Of a stretch of DNA of 64,000 bases, positions 22,384-30,722 are shown piece after piece. How positions within the stretch are numbered: position 1 is the first letter of the stretch; every line of letters starts with the position of its first letter. The stretch is from Acidimicrobiales bacterium. GTDB lineage: Bacteria; Actinomycetota; Acidimicrobiia; Acidimicrobiales; Iamiaceae. The position numbers were made by a program, and so were the translations under genes. The notes beneath the pieces are model-generated. The model saw nothing but the letters and a program-made list of their open reading frames with translations. It was not told where the DNA came from and made no database searches. The stretch lies in assembly GCA_035630295.1 (NCBI GenBank), contig DASQKY010000053.1, positions 35,649 to 99,648 on the forward strand, written 5' to 3'.

Positions 22384-24705
22384 TCAGGCCGGGACCACCG
22401 CCCGCAGCGCCACCGGGATCCCGTTCAGCACCGCGGTGCCGGAGGGGACGTCCACCTCGGCCTCGTCGGTCAGGACGTTGCTGTTGACGCCGGGGTGGCG
22501 CCCGGCCACGCCCAGGCGCACCCCCGGCAGGTCGTGGCCCCAGCCGTGGGGCAGGCTGACCACGCCGGGGCGGATGGCGTCGGTGACCTCCACCGGGGCG
22601 GTCACCTCCCCCACCCGGCTGCGCACCGCAACCGGGTCGCCATCGGCCAGGCCCAGGCGGGCGGCGTCGTCGGGGTGGACGTGCAGGGTGCAGCGGGGCC
22701 GGCCCTTCACCAGCACCTCCACGTTGTGCATCCAGGAGTTGTTGGACCGCACGTCGCGCCGCCCGACCAGGCGGAAGGGCCGCTCGGCGGGGCCGGCGCC
22801 GGCGGCCATGGCCTCGCGCAGGCGGGGCAGGTCGGCCAGGATCGGCTCCGGGGCCATCTCCACCCGGCCGCTCGGGGTGCGCAGCACCTCGGGGAGCCGT
22901 GGCTCGAGAGCGCCCAGGTCGACGCCGTGGGGGGCGGCCCGCAGGGCGGCCAGGCTCAACCCCCCGGGGCGGGACCCGAGGGCGTCGCCGTACGGGCCGG
23001 TGCGGACCATGAGGTCGACCAGCCGGGCCGGCCCCCGCTCATCCCCCAGCGCGTCGCGGACCTCGCCCGGGTCGCGCCCGTGGAGCGGGCCGTGCTCGTC
23101 GGCCACCGCCGCGGCGACCAGGGCGTCGACCACCAGGTCGTCGACCAGGGCCGGGTCGCCCCCCGGCCCCATCCCCTGGGCCACCAGGGCCAGGCGGGCC
23201 AGCACCTCCCACTCGTCGGGCTGGCCCTCGGGCCGGGCCAGCACCGGGTCGCTCCAGTTGCTCACGTTGCGGATGGCCAGCTGGAGCAGGGCCAGGTCGT
23301 AGTGGGACTTCTCCAGGGCGCTGGGGGCCGGGAGGATGACATCGGCGTGGCGGGTGGTCTCGTTGACGTAGATGTCGACGGCGACCATGGCCTCCAGGGT
23401 GCCCAGGGCCGCGTCCAGGCGCCCGCTGTTGGGGGTGGACACCACCGGGTTGCCGGCGATGGTGACCAGGGCCCTGACCTGCCCGTCACCGGGCGTGTCG
23501 ATCTCCTCGGCCAGGGCCGCCACCGGCAGCTCCCCCAGCGACTCGCCCAGCCCCCGCACCCGGGTCCGGCGCCGGCCGATGGCCAGGCCCCGGCCCACGC
23601 CGGGCGCCCCCCGGGTGGTGACCGAGCCGGCCGCCGGGAGGGTGAACATGGCTCCCCCGGGGCGGTCCAGGTTGCCGGTCAGCACGTTGCACACGTCGAC
23701 CAGCCACGAGGCCAGGGTGCCGAACAGGGCGGTGGTGGTGCCGACCCGGCCGTACACCGCGGCGCTGGGGGCGGCGGCCAGGTCGCGGGCCAGGCGGCGG
23801 GTGGTGGCGGCGTCGACCCCGGTCGCCTCGGCCACCGCCTCGGGCGTGAACGCGGCCAGGGCGGCCCGGGCCTCGTCCAGGCCGGCCAGGTGGGCGCCGG
23901 CCGGGCCGGGGTCGGCCAGACCCTCCTCCCACAGGGTGGTGGCCACCGCGGCCAGGAGCAGGGCGTCGGCCCCGGGGCGCACGGCCACCCACTCGTCGGC
24001 CAGCTCGGCGGTGCGGGTGCGCCGGGGGTCGACCACCACCAGGCGCCCGCCCCGGGCCCGCAGGGCCTTCAGCCGCCCGGGCCAGTCCGGGGCGGTGGCC
24101 AGGCTGCCGTTGGACTCCACCGGGTTGGCGCCCAGCAGGAGCAGGTGGTCGGTGCGGTCGATGTCGGGCACCGGCACGCTGAGGGAGGCCCCGAACATGA
24201 GCCCGGCCGAGATCTCCTTGGGCCGCTGGTCCACGGTGCTGGCCGAGAACACGTTGGGCGTGCCCAGGGCCCGCAGCAGGGGCTTGAGGTAGAGCATCGA
24301 GCCGATGTTGTGGGCGTTGGGGTTGCCCACGTAGGCGGCCACCGCCTCCCGCCCGTGTTCGGCGACGACCCCCGAGAGCAGCCGGTCGACCTCGGCGAAG
24401 GCCTCGTCCCACCCGACCTCGACGAAGGCCCCGTCCCGCTTCACCAGGGGCCGCCGGACCCGGTCGGGGTCCTCGTGGAGCTGGCGCAGGGTCGAGCCCT
24501 TGGGGCAGATGAAGCCGTGGCTGAACACGTCCTCCCGGTCGCCCCGGATGCGGGTGACCCGCTCGGTCCCGTCGTCGTCGCCGGCCACGGTGATCTCCAG
24601 GCCGCAGCCCGCCTCGCAGAGAGGGCAGGTCCGGAAGGCGGTGCGGGTGGCCGGGCCGCCGCCGGGGGCGGGGCCGAGCCGGAGGTCGGGGTCCACGACG
24701 GTCAT
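22384..24705 (-). CDS. Molybdopterin-dependent oxidoreductase with a 4Fe-4S site
   Basis: A 773-residue member of the formate dehydrogenase / nitrate reductase / DMSO reductase superfamily. An N-terminal 4Fe-4S site has CPLCEAGC and a later ICPKGS Cys. The bis-MGD binding body follows (YVGNPNAHNIGSMLYLKPLL; LLLGANPVESNG; VTIAGNPVVSTPNSG), and the C-terminal domain has SNNSWMHN and LPHGWGHD. No Tat signal is visible, so it is cytoplasmic. The substrate cannot be read from sequence; no partner subunit, chaperone or moa/mob gene is nearby. It converges on the marR gene with two bases between stops. Confidence 0.9.
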   Translation of the reverse strand: MTVVDPDLRLGPAPGGGPATRTAFRTCPLCEAGCGLEITVAGDDDGTERVTRIRGDREDVFSHGFICPKGSTLRQLHEDPDRVRRPLVKRDGAFVEVGWDEAFAEVDRLLSGVVAEHGREAVAAYVGNPNAHNIGSMLYLKPLLRALGTPNVFSASTVDQRPKEISAGLMFGASLSVPVPDIDRTDHLLLLGANPVESNGSLATAPDWPGRLKALRARGGRLVVVDPRRTRTAELADEWVAVRPGADALLLAAVATTLWEEGLADPGPAGAHLAGLDEARAALAAFTPEAVAEATGVDAATTRRLARDLAAAPSAAVYGRVGTTTALFGTLASWLVDVCNVLTGNLDRPGGAMFTLPAAGSVTTRGAPGVGRGLAIGRRRTRVRGLGESLGELPVAALAEEIDTPGDGQVRALVTIAGNPVVSTPNSGRLDAALGTLEAMVAVDIYVNETTRHADVILPAPSALEKSHYDLALLQLAIRNVSNWSDPVLARPEGQPDEWEVLARLALVAQGMGPGGDPALVDDLVVDALVAAAVADEHGPLHGRDPGEVRDALGDERGPARLVDLMVRTGPYGDALGSRPGGLSLAALRAAPHGVDLGALEPRLPEVLRTPSGRVEMAPEPILADLPRLREAMAAGAGPAERPFRLVGRRDVRSNNSWMHNVEVLVKGRPRCTLHVHPDDAARLGLADGDPVAVRSRVGEVTAPVEVTDAIRPGVVSLPHGWGHDLPGVRLGVAGRHPGVNSNVLTDEAEVDVPSGTAVLNGIPVALRAVVPA

Positions 24706-24773
24706 GCCCGCATCCTCCCACCGCCCCCGGCCCCCCGCTGGCGCGGTGGCGGCCCGCCCTCCGGGGGCGCCGG

Positions 24774-24779
24774 TAGGGT
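24774..24779 (+). promoter_or_regulatory. -10 hexamer of the RibD-like gene
   Basis: TAGGGT, 8 bases before the GTG at 24788; leaderless. Confidence 0.5.
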
Positions 24780-24787
24780 CGCCGGCC

Positions 24788-25546
24788 GTGCGCCAGCTGC
24801 TCCCCCGGCCCGCGGTGGTCGACCCGCTCGACGCCTACGCGGTGCCGCGGCCCCGACCGGGCGGGCGGCCGTGGGTGGCCGGGCTCATGGCCTCCTCCGC
24901 CGACGGGGCCGCGGCGGTGGACGGGCGCTCCGGAGCCCTGGGGGGCGACGGCGACCGCCTGGTGTTCCGGGCCGTGAGGGCCCTGGCCGACGCCGTGCTG
25001 GTGGGGGCGGGCACGGTACGGGACGAGGCCTACGGCCCGGCCCGGACGATCGAGGACCACCGGGCCACCCGGACGGCCCGGGGCCAGGCTCCGCACCCCC
25101 GCCTGGTCGTGGTCTCGGGCCGGCTCGACCTGGACCCGGGCCTGCGTCTCTTCGCCGAGGCCGACGGGACCACGCCCCCGCCCCTGGTGGTGCACCCCCC
25201 GACGGCGCCGGCCAGGGCCCGCCGCCTCCTGGACGGTCGGGCCGAGCTGGTGGAGGTGGCGGCCGGGCCCGGGGGCGGGGTCGATCCCCACGCCGTGCTG
25301 GGCGTGCTGGACGGACTGGGCCTGGACGTGGTCGTGTGCGAGGGCGGGCCCTCGCTCAACGGCACCCTGCTGGAGGCCGACCTGCTCGACGAGCTGTGCC
25401 TCACCCTCGACCCCCGGGTGGTGGGAGGGGCCTCGCCCCGCATCGCCCACGGGCCGGCACCGGCCATCGCCCGGGACTGGCACCCGGCCCACCTGCTGGA
25501 GCACGACGGCGTGCTGTTCTGGCGGCTCCTGCGCCGACGGCGGTGA
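24788..25546 (+). CDS. RibD C-terminal / dihydrofolate reductase-like reductase
   Basis: A 252-residue protein with the RibD C-terminal (pyrimidine reductase) fold. The signature pieces are WVAGLMASSADGAAAVDGRS near residue 30, ADAVLVGAGTVRDEAYGP, and VVCEGGPSLNGTLLEADLLDEL. There is no deaminase domain, so it is not a full RibD. The family binds NADPH; the substrate may be a riboflavin precursor or another pterin-like compound. No riboflavin genes are nearby. The start is GTG at 24788, which has a -10 hexamer 8 bases upstream. It is divergent from the molybdopterin enzyme. Confidence 0.85.
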   Translation: MRQLLPRPAVVDPLDAYAVPRPRPGGRPWVAGLMASSADGAAAVDGRSGALGGDGDRLVFRAVRALADAVLVGAGTVRDEAYGPARTIEDHRATRTARGQAPHPRLVVVSGRLDLDPGLRLFAEADGTTPPPLVVHPPTAPARARRLLDGRAELVEVAAGPGGGVDPHAVLGVLDGLGLDVVVCEGGPSLNGTLLEADLLDELCLTLDPRVVGGASPRIAHGPAPAIARDWHPAHLLEHDGVLFWRLLRRRR

Positions 25547-25552
25547 GCGGGC

Positions 25553-26020
25553 TCAGCCCTCGGGCCGGCCCGAGCCCTTGGTCAGCAGTCGGAGCTCGTC
25601 GGCGAAGTCCTCGACCCGGGTGAAGTCCTTGTAGACGCTGGCGAAGCGCAGGTAGGCCACGTCGTCGAGCTCCCGGAGCCGCTCCAGCACGGCCAGGCCC
25701 ACCCGGGTCGACTCCACCTCGCCCCCCCGGCGCCGCATGGCGTCTTCCACCCCGGTGACCAGGGCGTCGATCTGCTCCTCGGTCACCGGCCGGTTCTTGA
25801 CCGCGGCCACCACCCCGGACGCCACCTTGTCCCGGTCGAAGGGCTGGCGCTCGCCGGTGGTCTTGAGCACGACCAGGGGAGCCTCCTCGACCCGCTCGAA
25901 GGTGGTGAAGCGGTGCCCGCAGCCCAGGCAGGCGCGCCGGCGCCGGATGGCCGAGCCGTCGTCCGAGGCGCGCGAGTCGACGACCTTGTCGTCGAGGGCC
26001 GAGCAGTCCGGGCAACGCAC
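25553..26020 (-). CDS. nrdR: Transcriptional repressor NrdR
   Basis: A 155-residue repressor of ribonucleotide reductase genes that senses ATP/dATP. The zinc ribbon has CPDC near the N-terminus and CLGC near residue 32; the ATP-cone follows (LVVLKTTGERQPFDRDKVASG; EDAMRRRGGEVES). The GTG at 26020 gives the standard VRCPDC start, and a TAGCGT -10 lies 7 bases upstream of it. Longer starts at 26038 and 26050 are possible. Target candidates lie before nrdJ at 20.8 kb. Its order with the LysM gene and lexA matches mycobacteria. Confidence 0.95.
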   Translation of the reverse strand: MRCPDCSALDDKVVDSRASDDGSAIRRRRACLGCGHRFTTFERVEEAPLVVLKTTGERQPFDRDKVASGVVAAVKNRPVTEEQIDALVTGVEDAMRRRGGEVESTRVGLAVLERLRELDDVAYLRFASVYKDFTRVEDFADELRLLTKGSGRPEG

Positions 26021-26027
26021 CCGGGCG

Positions 26028-26033
26028 ACGCTA
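26028..26033 (-). promoter_or_regulatory. -10 hexamer of nrdR
   Basis: TAGCGT on the minus strand, 7 bases before the GTG at 26020. It decides the start codon in favour of the VRCPDC form. Confidence 0.6.
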
Positions 26034-26109
26034 CTCACGGCGCATCCCAAAGTTCGCCCTGCCTGCAGCCCTCTCGTCCCCTCGGGCCCCGGCCCTCGCT
26101 CCGCTCGGC

Positions 26110-26517
26110 CTACCCCTCAGCCGGAACGCGGACCTCGTCGCCGACCTGGAGGGCGGGGGTGCCGCGATCGGCCACCATGGCCTCGACCACGGGGCGGACG
26201 TCGCCGGTGGGGTGGACCTGGCGGGCCAGGGTCCAGAGCGTGTCGCCGGACCCGGCCTCGACCACCACCACCGGGCCCCCGACGGCGGCGGGGGTGGGCG
26301 CCGCCCAGCCCGCGGCGACCCCCGCGACGGACCGGGCGGCGAGCAGGGCCAGGGCCAGGACCGTCACCAGGGCCAGGGCGGCGACCACCCGGCGGCGGCG
26401 GTACACCACGGCCCGGGCCGGGGCCGAACGACCGCCCTCGATGAGGCGCAGGGCCGGGCGGGCGGCGGGGACGACGGTGCCGGGGACGAAGGTGATGGGG
26501 ACGATGACAGCGGCCAT
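26110..26517 (-). CDS. LysM-domain membrane protein, SOS-type (ChiZ/DivS position)
   Basis: A 135-residue protein with a single membrane helix (VVAALALVTVLALALLAARS, about residues 46-65) and an outside LysM domain (GDTLWTLARQVHP to LQVGDEVRVP) that binds peptidoglycan. Its place between nrdR and lexA is that of ChiZ (Rv2719c) in M. tuberculosis and of the DivS division inhibitor in Corynebacterium, both induced by DNA damage. LexA boxes lie just upstream. It probably slows division during the SOS response. The start at 26517 has GAGGAAG upstream; a longer frame would run into a LexA box. Confidence 0.85.
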   Translation of the reverse strand: MAAVIVPITFVPGTVVPAARPALRLIEGGRSAPARAVVYRRRRVVAALALVTVLALALLAARSVAGVAAGWAAPTPAAVGGPVVVVEAGSGDTLWTLARQVHPTGDVRPVVEAMVADRGTPALQVGDEVRVPAEG

Positions 26518-26576
26518 GGGGACATCTTCCTCAGGGGGTGTGACAGCCGGGGTGGCTGGGGGGCCGGCGGCCGGTC

Positions 26577-26590
26577 GGAACGCCTGTTCG
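26577..26590. promoter_or_regulatory. LexA (SOS) box 1
   Basis: GGAACGCCTGTTCG with the GAAC-N4-GTTC core, 60 bases before the LysM gene. It is the exact reverse complement of box 2. Confidence 0.8.
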
Positions 26591-26601
26591 TGCACGATGC
26601 C

Positions 26602-26615
26602 CGAACAGGCGTTCC
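26602..26615. promoter_or_regulatory. LexA (SOS) box 2
   Basis: CGAACAGGCGTTCC with the GAAC-N4-GTTC core; centre 25 bases from box 1. Confidence 0.8.
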
Positions 26616-26648
26616 TCCGTCAAGCCCCGAGGCGAACGCCTGCGCGGC

Positions 26649-26662
26649 GGAACAGGTGTTTG
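26649..26662. promoter_or_regulatory. LexA (SOS) box 3 at the lexA promoter
   Basis: GGAACAGGTGTTTG, one mismatch from the GAAC-N4-GTTC core. It overlaps the -35 region (TTTGGC) that lies 18 bases before the TACCGT -10 of lexA, so lexA is probably autoregulated. Confidence 0.6.
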
Positions 26663-26682
26663 GCAGGGCCGGCCGGTCGTGC

Positions 26683-26688
26683 TACCGT
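26683..26688 (+). promoter_or_regulatory. -10 hexamer of lexA
   Basis: TACCGT, with LexA box 3 over the matching -35. The mRNA leader is about 55 bases, with GAGGAGG before the ATG. Confidence 0.6.
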
Positions 26689-26750
26689 CCTCCGTACACC
26701 CGTTCGCCACGACTCGCCCGGAGCCGGGGCTGCGACGAGGAGGCACACCG

Positions 26751-27383
26751 ATGGCGACCCCGCAGCTGACCACCCGCCAGCGCCAGATCCTGGACTGCAT
26801 CGAGGCGAGCATGCGCGAACGGGGCTACCCCCCCTCCGTCCGCGAGATCGGGGAGACCGTGGGCCTCACCTCCCCCTCGACCGTGCACAACCACCTGGCC
26901 ACCCTGCAGAAGCGGGGCTACCTCAAGCGCGACCCCAGCAAGCCGCGGGCCATCGAGGTCCGCTACGACTCCATGTCGGGCAGCGTGGTCGAGCGGGGCC
27001 AGGTGCGCCACGTGCCCCTGGTGGGTGACGTCGCCGCCGGCACCGACGTGCTGGCGGCCGAGAACATCACCGAGTCCATGCCCATGCCGGCCGAGCTGGT
27101 GGGCGAGGGTGACCTGTTCATGCTGCGGGTCCGGGGCGACTCGATGATCGACGCCGGCATCCTCGACGGCGACTACCTGGTGGCCCGCTCCCAGCCCGAG
27201 GCGGCCCGGGGCGAGATCGTCATCGCCGGCATCCCGGGCGACGAGGCCACGGTCAAGACCTACCTGCCCAAGGGGAGCAAGGTCATCCTCCGGCCGGCCA
27301 ACGAGCGCCTGGCCGACATGGAGTTCGATGCCGACGAGGTCGCCATCTTCGGCAAGGTGGTCAGCGTCCTGCGCAAGCTCTGA
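26751..27383 (+). CDS. lexA: SOS repressor LexA
   Basis: A 210-residue repressor. The winged helix-turn-helix fills residues 1-70 (YPPSVREIGETVGLTSPSTV). The self-cleavage site is Ala96-Gly97 (DVAAGTDV) and the catalytic dyad is Ser131 (GDSMIDAG) and Lys169 (TVKTYL). All are intact, so RecA-stimulated autoproteolysis is expected. The ATG at 26751 has GAGGAGG 8 bases upstream. Three boxes lie between it and the divergent LysM gene. The stop is two bases before the protease gene, so that gene probably shares SOS control. Confidence 0.97.
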   Translation: MATPQLTTRQRQILDCIEASMRERGYPPSVREIGETVGLTSPSTVHNHLATLQKRGYLKRDPSKPRAIEVRYDSMSGSVVERGQVRHVPLVGDVAAGTDVLAAENITESMPMPAELVGEGDLFMLRVRGDSMIDAGILDGDYLVARSQPEAARGEIVIAGIPGDEATVKTYLPKGSKVILRPANERLADMEFDADEVAIFGKVVSVLRKL

Positions 27384-27385
27384 GG

Positions 27386-28429
27386 GTGCGCCGACCCCCT
27401 CGCCCCGTGCTGGCGGTGGCGGCCGGGCTGTTCGTGGCCCTGGCCGCCCTGGCCGTCGGGGGGGCTCTGGGGGACGACGGTGCCGAGGTGGCCACCCGCG
27501 CCGGCGACCGCTGGAACCTGGCCCTGGTGGGCGTGCCCGCGGCGTGGGCCACGACCCGGGGGGCGGGGACCACCGTGGCCGTGGTCGACACCGGGGTGGA
27601 CCGCCGCCACCCGGACCTGGTCGGCCGCATCGCCGGCACCGTCGACTGCGTGGGCGCCGAGGGTGACCCCGATCGCTGCCGCCCCGGCGGCGACTCCGAC
27701 CGCGACGGTCACGGCACCCACGTGGCCGGCCTGGTGGCCGCCGCCACCCCCGGCGGGGGCGTGGTGGGCGTGGCCCCCGCGGCCCGGTTGCTGGCGGTGC
27801 GGGCCCTGGTGCCGGCGGCCTGCGCCCGCCGGCCGTGCGGGGCCACCGGCCGGGGCGCGGACGTGGCCGCCGGCCTGCGCTGGGCGGTGCGGGAGGGAGC
27901 GGACGTGGTGAACCTGTCGCTCGGGGCCGGCGCCGGCGGCACCGACGGCGCGCTGCTGGCCGCCATCGACGAGGCGTGGGGCGCCGGGGTGGTGGTCGTG
28001 GTGGCCGGACCCACCGGCCGGGTGCGCACCGACGTGGGCGACGCGCCGGCCGTGGTGGTCACCGCGGTGGGGGCCGACGGCCAGGCCGCCCCCTACGCCA
28101 CCGGCGTGGGCGGTGCCCGTTGGGCCCTGGCCGCCCCCGGGGGCACGGCCCGGGCCCCGACCGGTGACGGGTGCCGGGGCGACGACGCCGTCCTCTCCGC
28201 CGTCCCCGTGCCCGGCGGGCGCTCGACGGCCCACGGCTGCCTGGTGGGCACGTCCATGGCCGCCCCCCACGTGGCCGGGGCCGCGGCCCTGCTCCGGGCC
28301 ACCGGCCTCTCGGCCCGGGCCGCCGTCGACCGCCTGCTGGCCACCGCGGCCGACCGGGGGCCGGTCGGTCCCGACCCCACCTACGGCGCCGGCCTCCTCG
28401 ACGTGGCCGCCGCCGTGGCCGGCCGCTGA
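27386..28429 (+). CDS. Secreted subtilisin-like (S8) serine protease
   Basis: A 347-residue protease. A signal-like hydrophobic segment (AVAAGLFVALAALAVGGA, residues 10-27) directs export. The catalytic triad is visible: Asp68 (VVDTGVD), His109 (DGHGTHVAG) and Ser290 (GTSMAAPHVAG). The oxyanion-hole Asn, normally in AAGN, is replaced: the strand reads VVVAGPTG with Pro209 there, which may lower activity. The GTG start is two bases after the lexA stop, so translation is coupled. Such coupling of lexA to a secreted protease is unusual. The substrate is unknown. Confidence 0.88.
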   Translation: MRRPPRPVLAVAAGLFVALAALAVGGALGDDGAEVATRAGDRWNLALVGVPAAWATTRGAGTTVAVVDTGVDRRHPDLVGRIAGTVDCVGAEGDPDRCRPGGDSDRDGHGTHVAGLVAAATPGGGVVGVAPAARLLAVRALVPAACARRPCGATGRGADVAAGLRWAVREGADVVNLSLGAGAGGTDGALLAAIDEAWGAGVVVVVAGPTGRVRTDVGDAPAVVVTAVGADGQAAPYATGVGGARWALAAPGGTARAPTGDGCRGDDAVLSAVPVPGGRSTAHGCLVGTSMAAPHVAGAAALLRATGLSARAAVDRLLATAADRGPVGPDPTYGAGLLDVAAAVAGR

Positions 28430-28440
28430 CCCTCGGTCGT

Positions 28441-29499
28441 TCAGCCCAGGAGGTCGACCAGCACCGTGTGGCAGGCCTCGATGGGGCCCCGGGCCACCCG
28501 CTCCTCCGCGGTGTGGGCCAGGGTGGCGTCGCCGGGGCCGAGGTTGGCGGCCGGCACGCCCAGCGCCGCGAAGCGGGCCACGTCGGTCCAGCCCAGCTTG
28601 GCCCGCACCTCCAGGCCGTGGGCCTCGACCACCCGGGCCAGCAGTGGGTGGTCCACGGCCGGCGGCGCGGCCGGGGCCGAGTCGACCACGGTGACCTCGT
28701 CGCCCTCGTCCAGGTGGGGGGCCACCACCGCCCGGACGTGGGCCACGGCCTCCTCGACGGTGCGGTCGGGGGCGAAGCGGTGGTTCAGGGTCACCACGGC
28801 CCGGTCGGGCACCACGTTGGCGGCCACGCCGCCCTCCACCCGGACGGCCTGGAGGGCCTCCCGGTACTCGCAGCCCGCCAGCACCGGCCGGCGCTCGGGC
28901 ACCGCGGCCACCGCGGCCAGGACCTCACCCAGGCGGTGGATGGCGTTGCGCCCCATCCACGGGCGGGCGGTGTGGGCCCGGGCCCCCCGGAGGGCCACCT
29001 CGATCCGGACCGTGCCCTGGCAGCCGGCCTCGATGGCCCCGTCGGTGGGCTCGCCCAGCACCGCCAGGTCGCCGGCCAGCAGGTCGGGCCGCTCCCGGAC
29101 CAGCTCACCCAGCCCGCTGTCGGCCGAGGCCACCTCCTCACGGGCGTAGAACACCCAGGTGACGTCCGCGGCCGGCTCGGCCACGGTGCGGGCCAGGTGG
29201 AGCATCACGGCGAGGCCGCTCTTCATGTCGGTGGCGCCGACGCCCCACAGCACGTCGCCCTCGATGCGAGCCCGGTCGTTGCCCCCCACGGCGGGGACGG
29301 TGTCGGTGTGCCCGGCCAGCACCACCCGCTGGTCCCGGCCCAGGGTGGTGCGGGCCACCACGTTGTCGCCCACCCGGGTCACCTCCAGGCCGGGCCGGGC
29401 CCGCAGGTCGGCCTCCAGCCAGTCGACCAGGGCGGCCTCGTGGTAGCTCTCGGACGGCACGTCCACCAGCTCGGCGGTCAGGGCCAGCAGATCGGTCAC
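28441..29499 (-). CDS. dapE: Succinyl-diaminopimelate desuccinylase
   Basis: A 352-residue M20-family metallohydrolase that releases succinate from N-succinyl-LL-diaminopimelate. The zinc ligands and catalytic acids are in LAGHTDTVP, VGATDMKSG and AREEVAS, with a later GEPTDG. The order with dapD (divergent) and dapC nearby supports DapE over other M20 peptidases. The GTG start at 29499 has TATTCT 6 bases upstream, a leaderless promoter; the open frame continues upstream with shadow-like Gly/Arg/Pro composition and was not used. Confidence 0.93.
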   Translation of the reverse strand: MTDLLALTAELVDVPSESYHEAALVDWLEADLRARPGLEVTRVGDNVVARTTLGRDQRVVLAGHTDTVPAVGGNDRARIEGDVLWGVGATDMKSGLAVMLHLARTVAEPAADVTWVFYAREEVASADSGLGELVRERPDLLAGDLAVLGEPTDGAIEAGCQGTVRIEVALRGARAHTARPWMGRNAIHRLGEVLAAVAAVPERRPVLAGCEYREALQAVRVEGGVAANVVPDRAVVTLNHRFAPDRTVEEAVAHVRAVVAPHLDEGDEVTVVDSAPAAPPAVDHPLLARVVEAHGLEVRAKLGWTDVARFAALGVPAANLGPGDATLAHTAEERVARGPIEACHTVLVDLLG

Positions 29500-29505
29500 C
29501 CGGGC

Positions 29506-29511
29506 AGAATA
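29506..29511 (-). promoter_or_regulatory. -10 hexamer of dapE
   Basis: TATTCT on the minus strand, 6 bases before the GTG at 29499; leaderless. Confidence 0.6.
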
Positions 29512-29519
29512 GGAGTCGC

Positions 29520-29573
29520 CGGTCCCGGCCCCGCGTCGGGTTGGGCGTCGTCGGTCCCGGCCCCGCGTCGGGT
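29520..29573. repeat. 22-bp direct repeat in the dapE-dapD gap
   Basis: Two perfect copies (29520-29541 and 29552-29573) with a 32-base period begin CGGTCCCGGCCCCGCGTCGG. They lie between the divergent dapE and dapD promoters; about three helical turns separate them, so a regulator site is possible. Confidence 0.55.
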
Positions 29574-29595
29574 GGGGCCGGCCGGGCCGCTCCCC

Positions 29596-29601
29596 TAGCC
29601 T
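29596..29601 (+). promoter_or_regulatory. -10 hexamer of dapD
   Basis: TAGCCT, 28 bases before the dapD GTG, which has a good AGGAGG ribosome site. So dapD is expressed from a leadered mRNA while dapE is leaderless. Confidence 0.5.
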
Positions 29602-29628
29602 CGGCCCGACCCACCCCCAGGAGGACCC

Positions 29629-30699
29629 GTGACCGCCCCGACGACACGCACCCCGACCACGGCCCGGGGCATCGGCCTGGCCACGCTGTCGACCCACGGC
29701 GACGGGGCCAAGGTGCTCGACACCTGGTACCCGATCCTGGCCGTGGACGACCAGCCGTCGCCGGCCGACGCGGTGCTGGCCGCGGCCGGGGCGGGCGGGG
29801 CCACCGGGACCACGGTGGTGGGGGCCGAGGCGCTCCGGGCCGGGGCCGCCGGGGGCGGCGAGCACGCCGACCTCCTGGACGCCCTGGCCGCCAGCCTGGC
29901 CCAGCCCGACGGGGGCACCGGCCTCCCGGTGCGCCGGGTGGCCGTGGTGACGGCGCTCGACGACCTGGCCACCGGCCCGGCCGACGCCCACGACGCCTAC
30001 CTGCGCCTCCACCTGCTCTCGTCCCGGCGGGCCCGGCCCAACTCCCTCGGCCTCGACGGGCTGTTCGGCGTGCTGGCCAACGTGGTGTGGACGGACCGGG
30101 GCCCGGCCGACCCCGAGGGGTTCGAGGCCACCCGCGCCGCCCTGCGGGCCCGGGGCGAGCACGTCGAGGTGGTGGGGCTGGACAAGTTCCCCCGCATGAC
30201 CGACTACGTGGTCCCCAGCGGGGTCCGCATCGCCAACACCGACCGGGTCCGCCTGGGCGCCCACCTGGCCGAGGGGACCACGGTGATGCACGAGGGCTAC
30301 GTGAACTTCAACGCCGGCACGCTGGGCCCCTCCATGGTCGAGGGGCGCATCAGCGCCGGGGTGGTGGTCGGGGCCGGGGCCGACATCGGCGGCGGGGCCT
30401 CCCTCATGGGCACCCTCTCCGGGGGCGGCTCCGAGGTGGTGCGGGTCGGCGAGCGCTCCCTGGTGGGGGCGAACGGCGGCATCGGCATCGCCCTGGGCGA
30501 CGACTGCGTGGTGGAGGCCGGCCTCTACGTCACCGCCGGCACCCTGGTGACCCTGCCCACCGGCGAGGTGGTGAAGGGCCGCAAGCTCTCGGGCCGCTCC
30601 GGGCTCATGTTCATCCGCCACTCCACCACCGGCCGGGTCGAGGCCCGGGCCCGCACCGGGAGCTGGGGCGAGCTCAACGCCGCCCTGCACGCCAACTAG
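29629..30699 (+). CDS. dapD: Tetrahydrodipicolinate N-succinyltransferase
   Basis: A 356-residue actinobacterial-type DapD that transfers succinyl from succinyl-CoA to tetrahydrodipicolinate, a lysine and peptidoglycan precursor step. The left-handed beta-helix is seen in the Gly/Val/Ile-rich second half ([51 protein letters not shown]). The N-terminal globular domain is of the long mycobacterial kind. AGGAGG lies before the GTG. It is divergent from dapE. Confidence 0.95.
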   Translation: MTAPTTRTPTTARGIGLATLSTHGDGAKVLDTWYPILAVDDQPSPADAVLAAAGAGGATGTTVVGAEALRAGAAGGGEHADLLDALAASLAQPDGGTGLPVRRVAVVTALDDLATGPADAHDAYLRLHLLSSRRARPNSLGLDGLFGVLANVVWTDRGPADPEGFEATRAALRARGEHVEVVGLDKFPRMTDYVVPSGVRIANTDRVRLGAHLAEGTTVMHEGYVNFNAGTLGPSMVEGRISAGVVVGAGADIGGGASLMGTLSGGGSEVVRVGERSLVGANGGIGIALGDDCVVEAGLYVTAGTLVTLPTGEVVKGRKLSGRSGLMFIRHSTTGRVEARARTGSWGELNAALHAN

Positions 30700-30722
30700 C
30701 GGCGCCAACCAGCGGGCGACGG

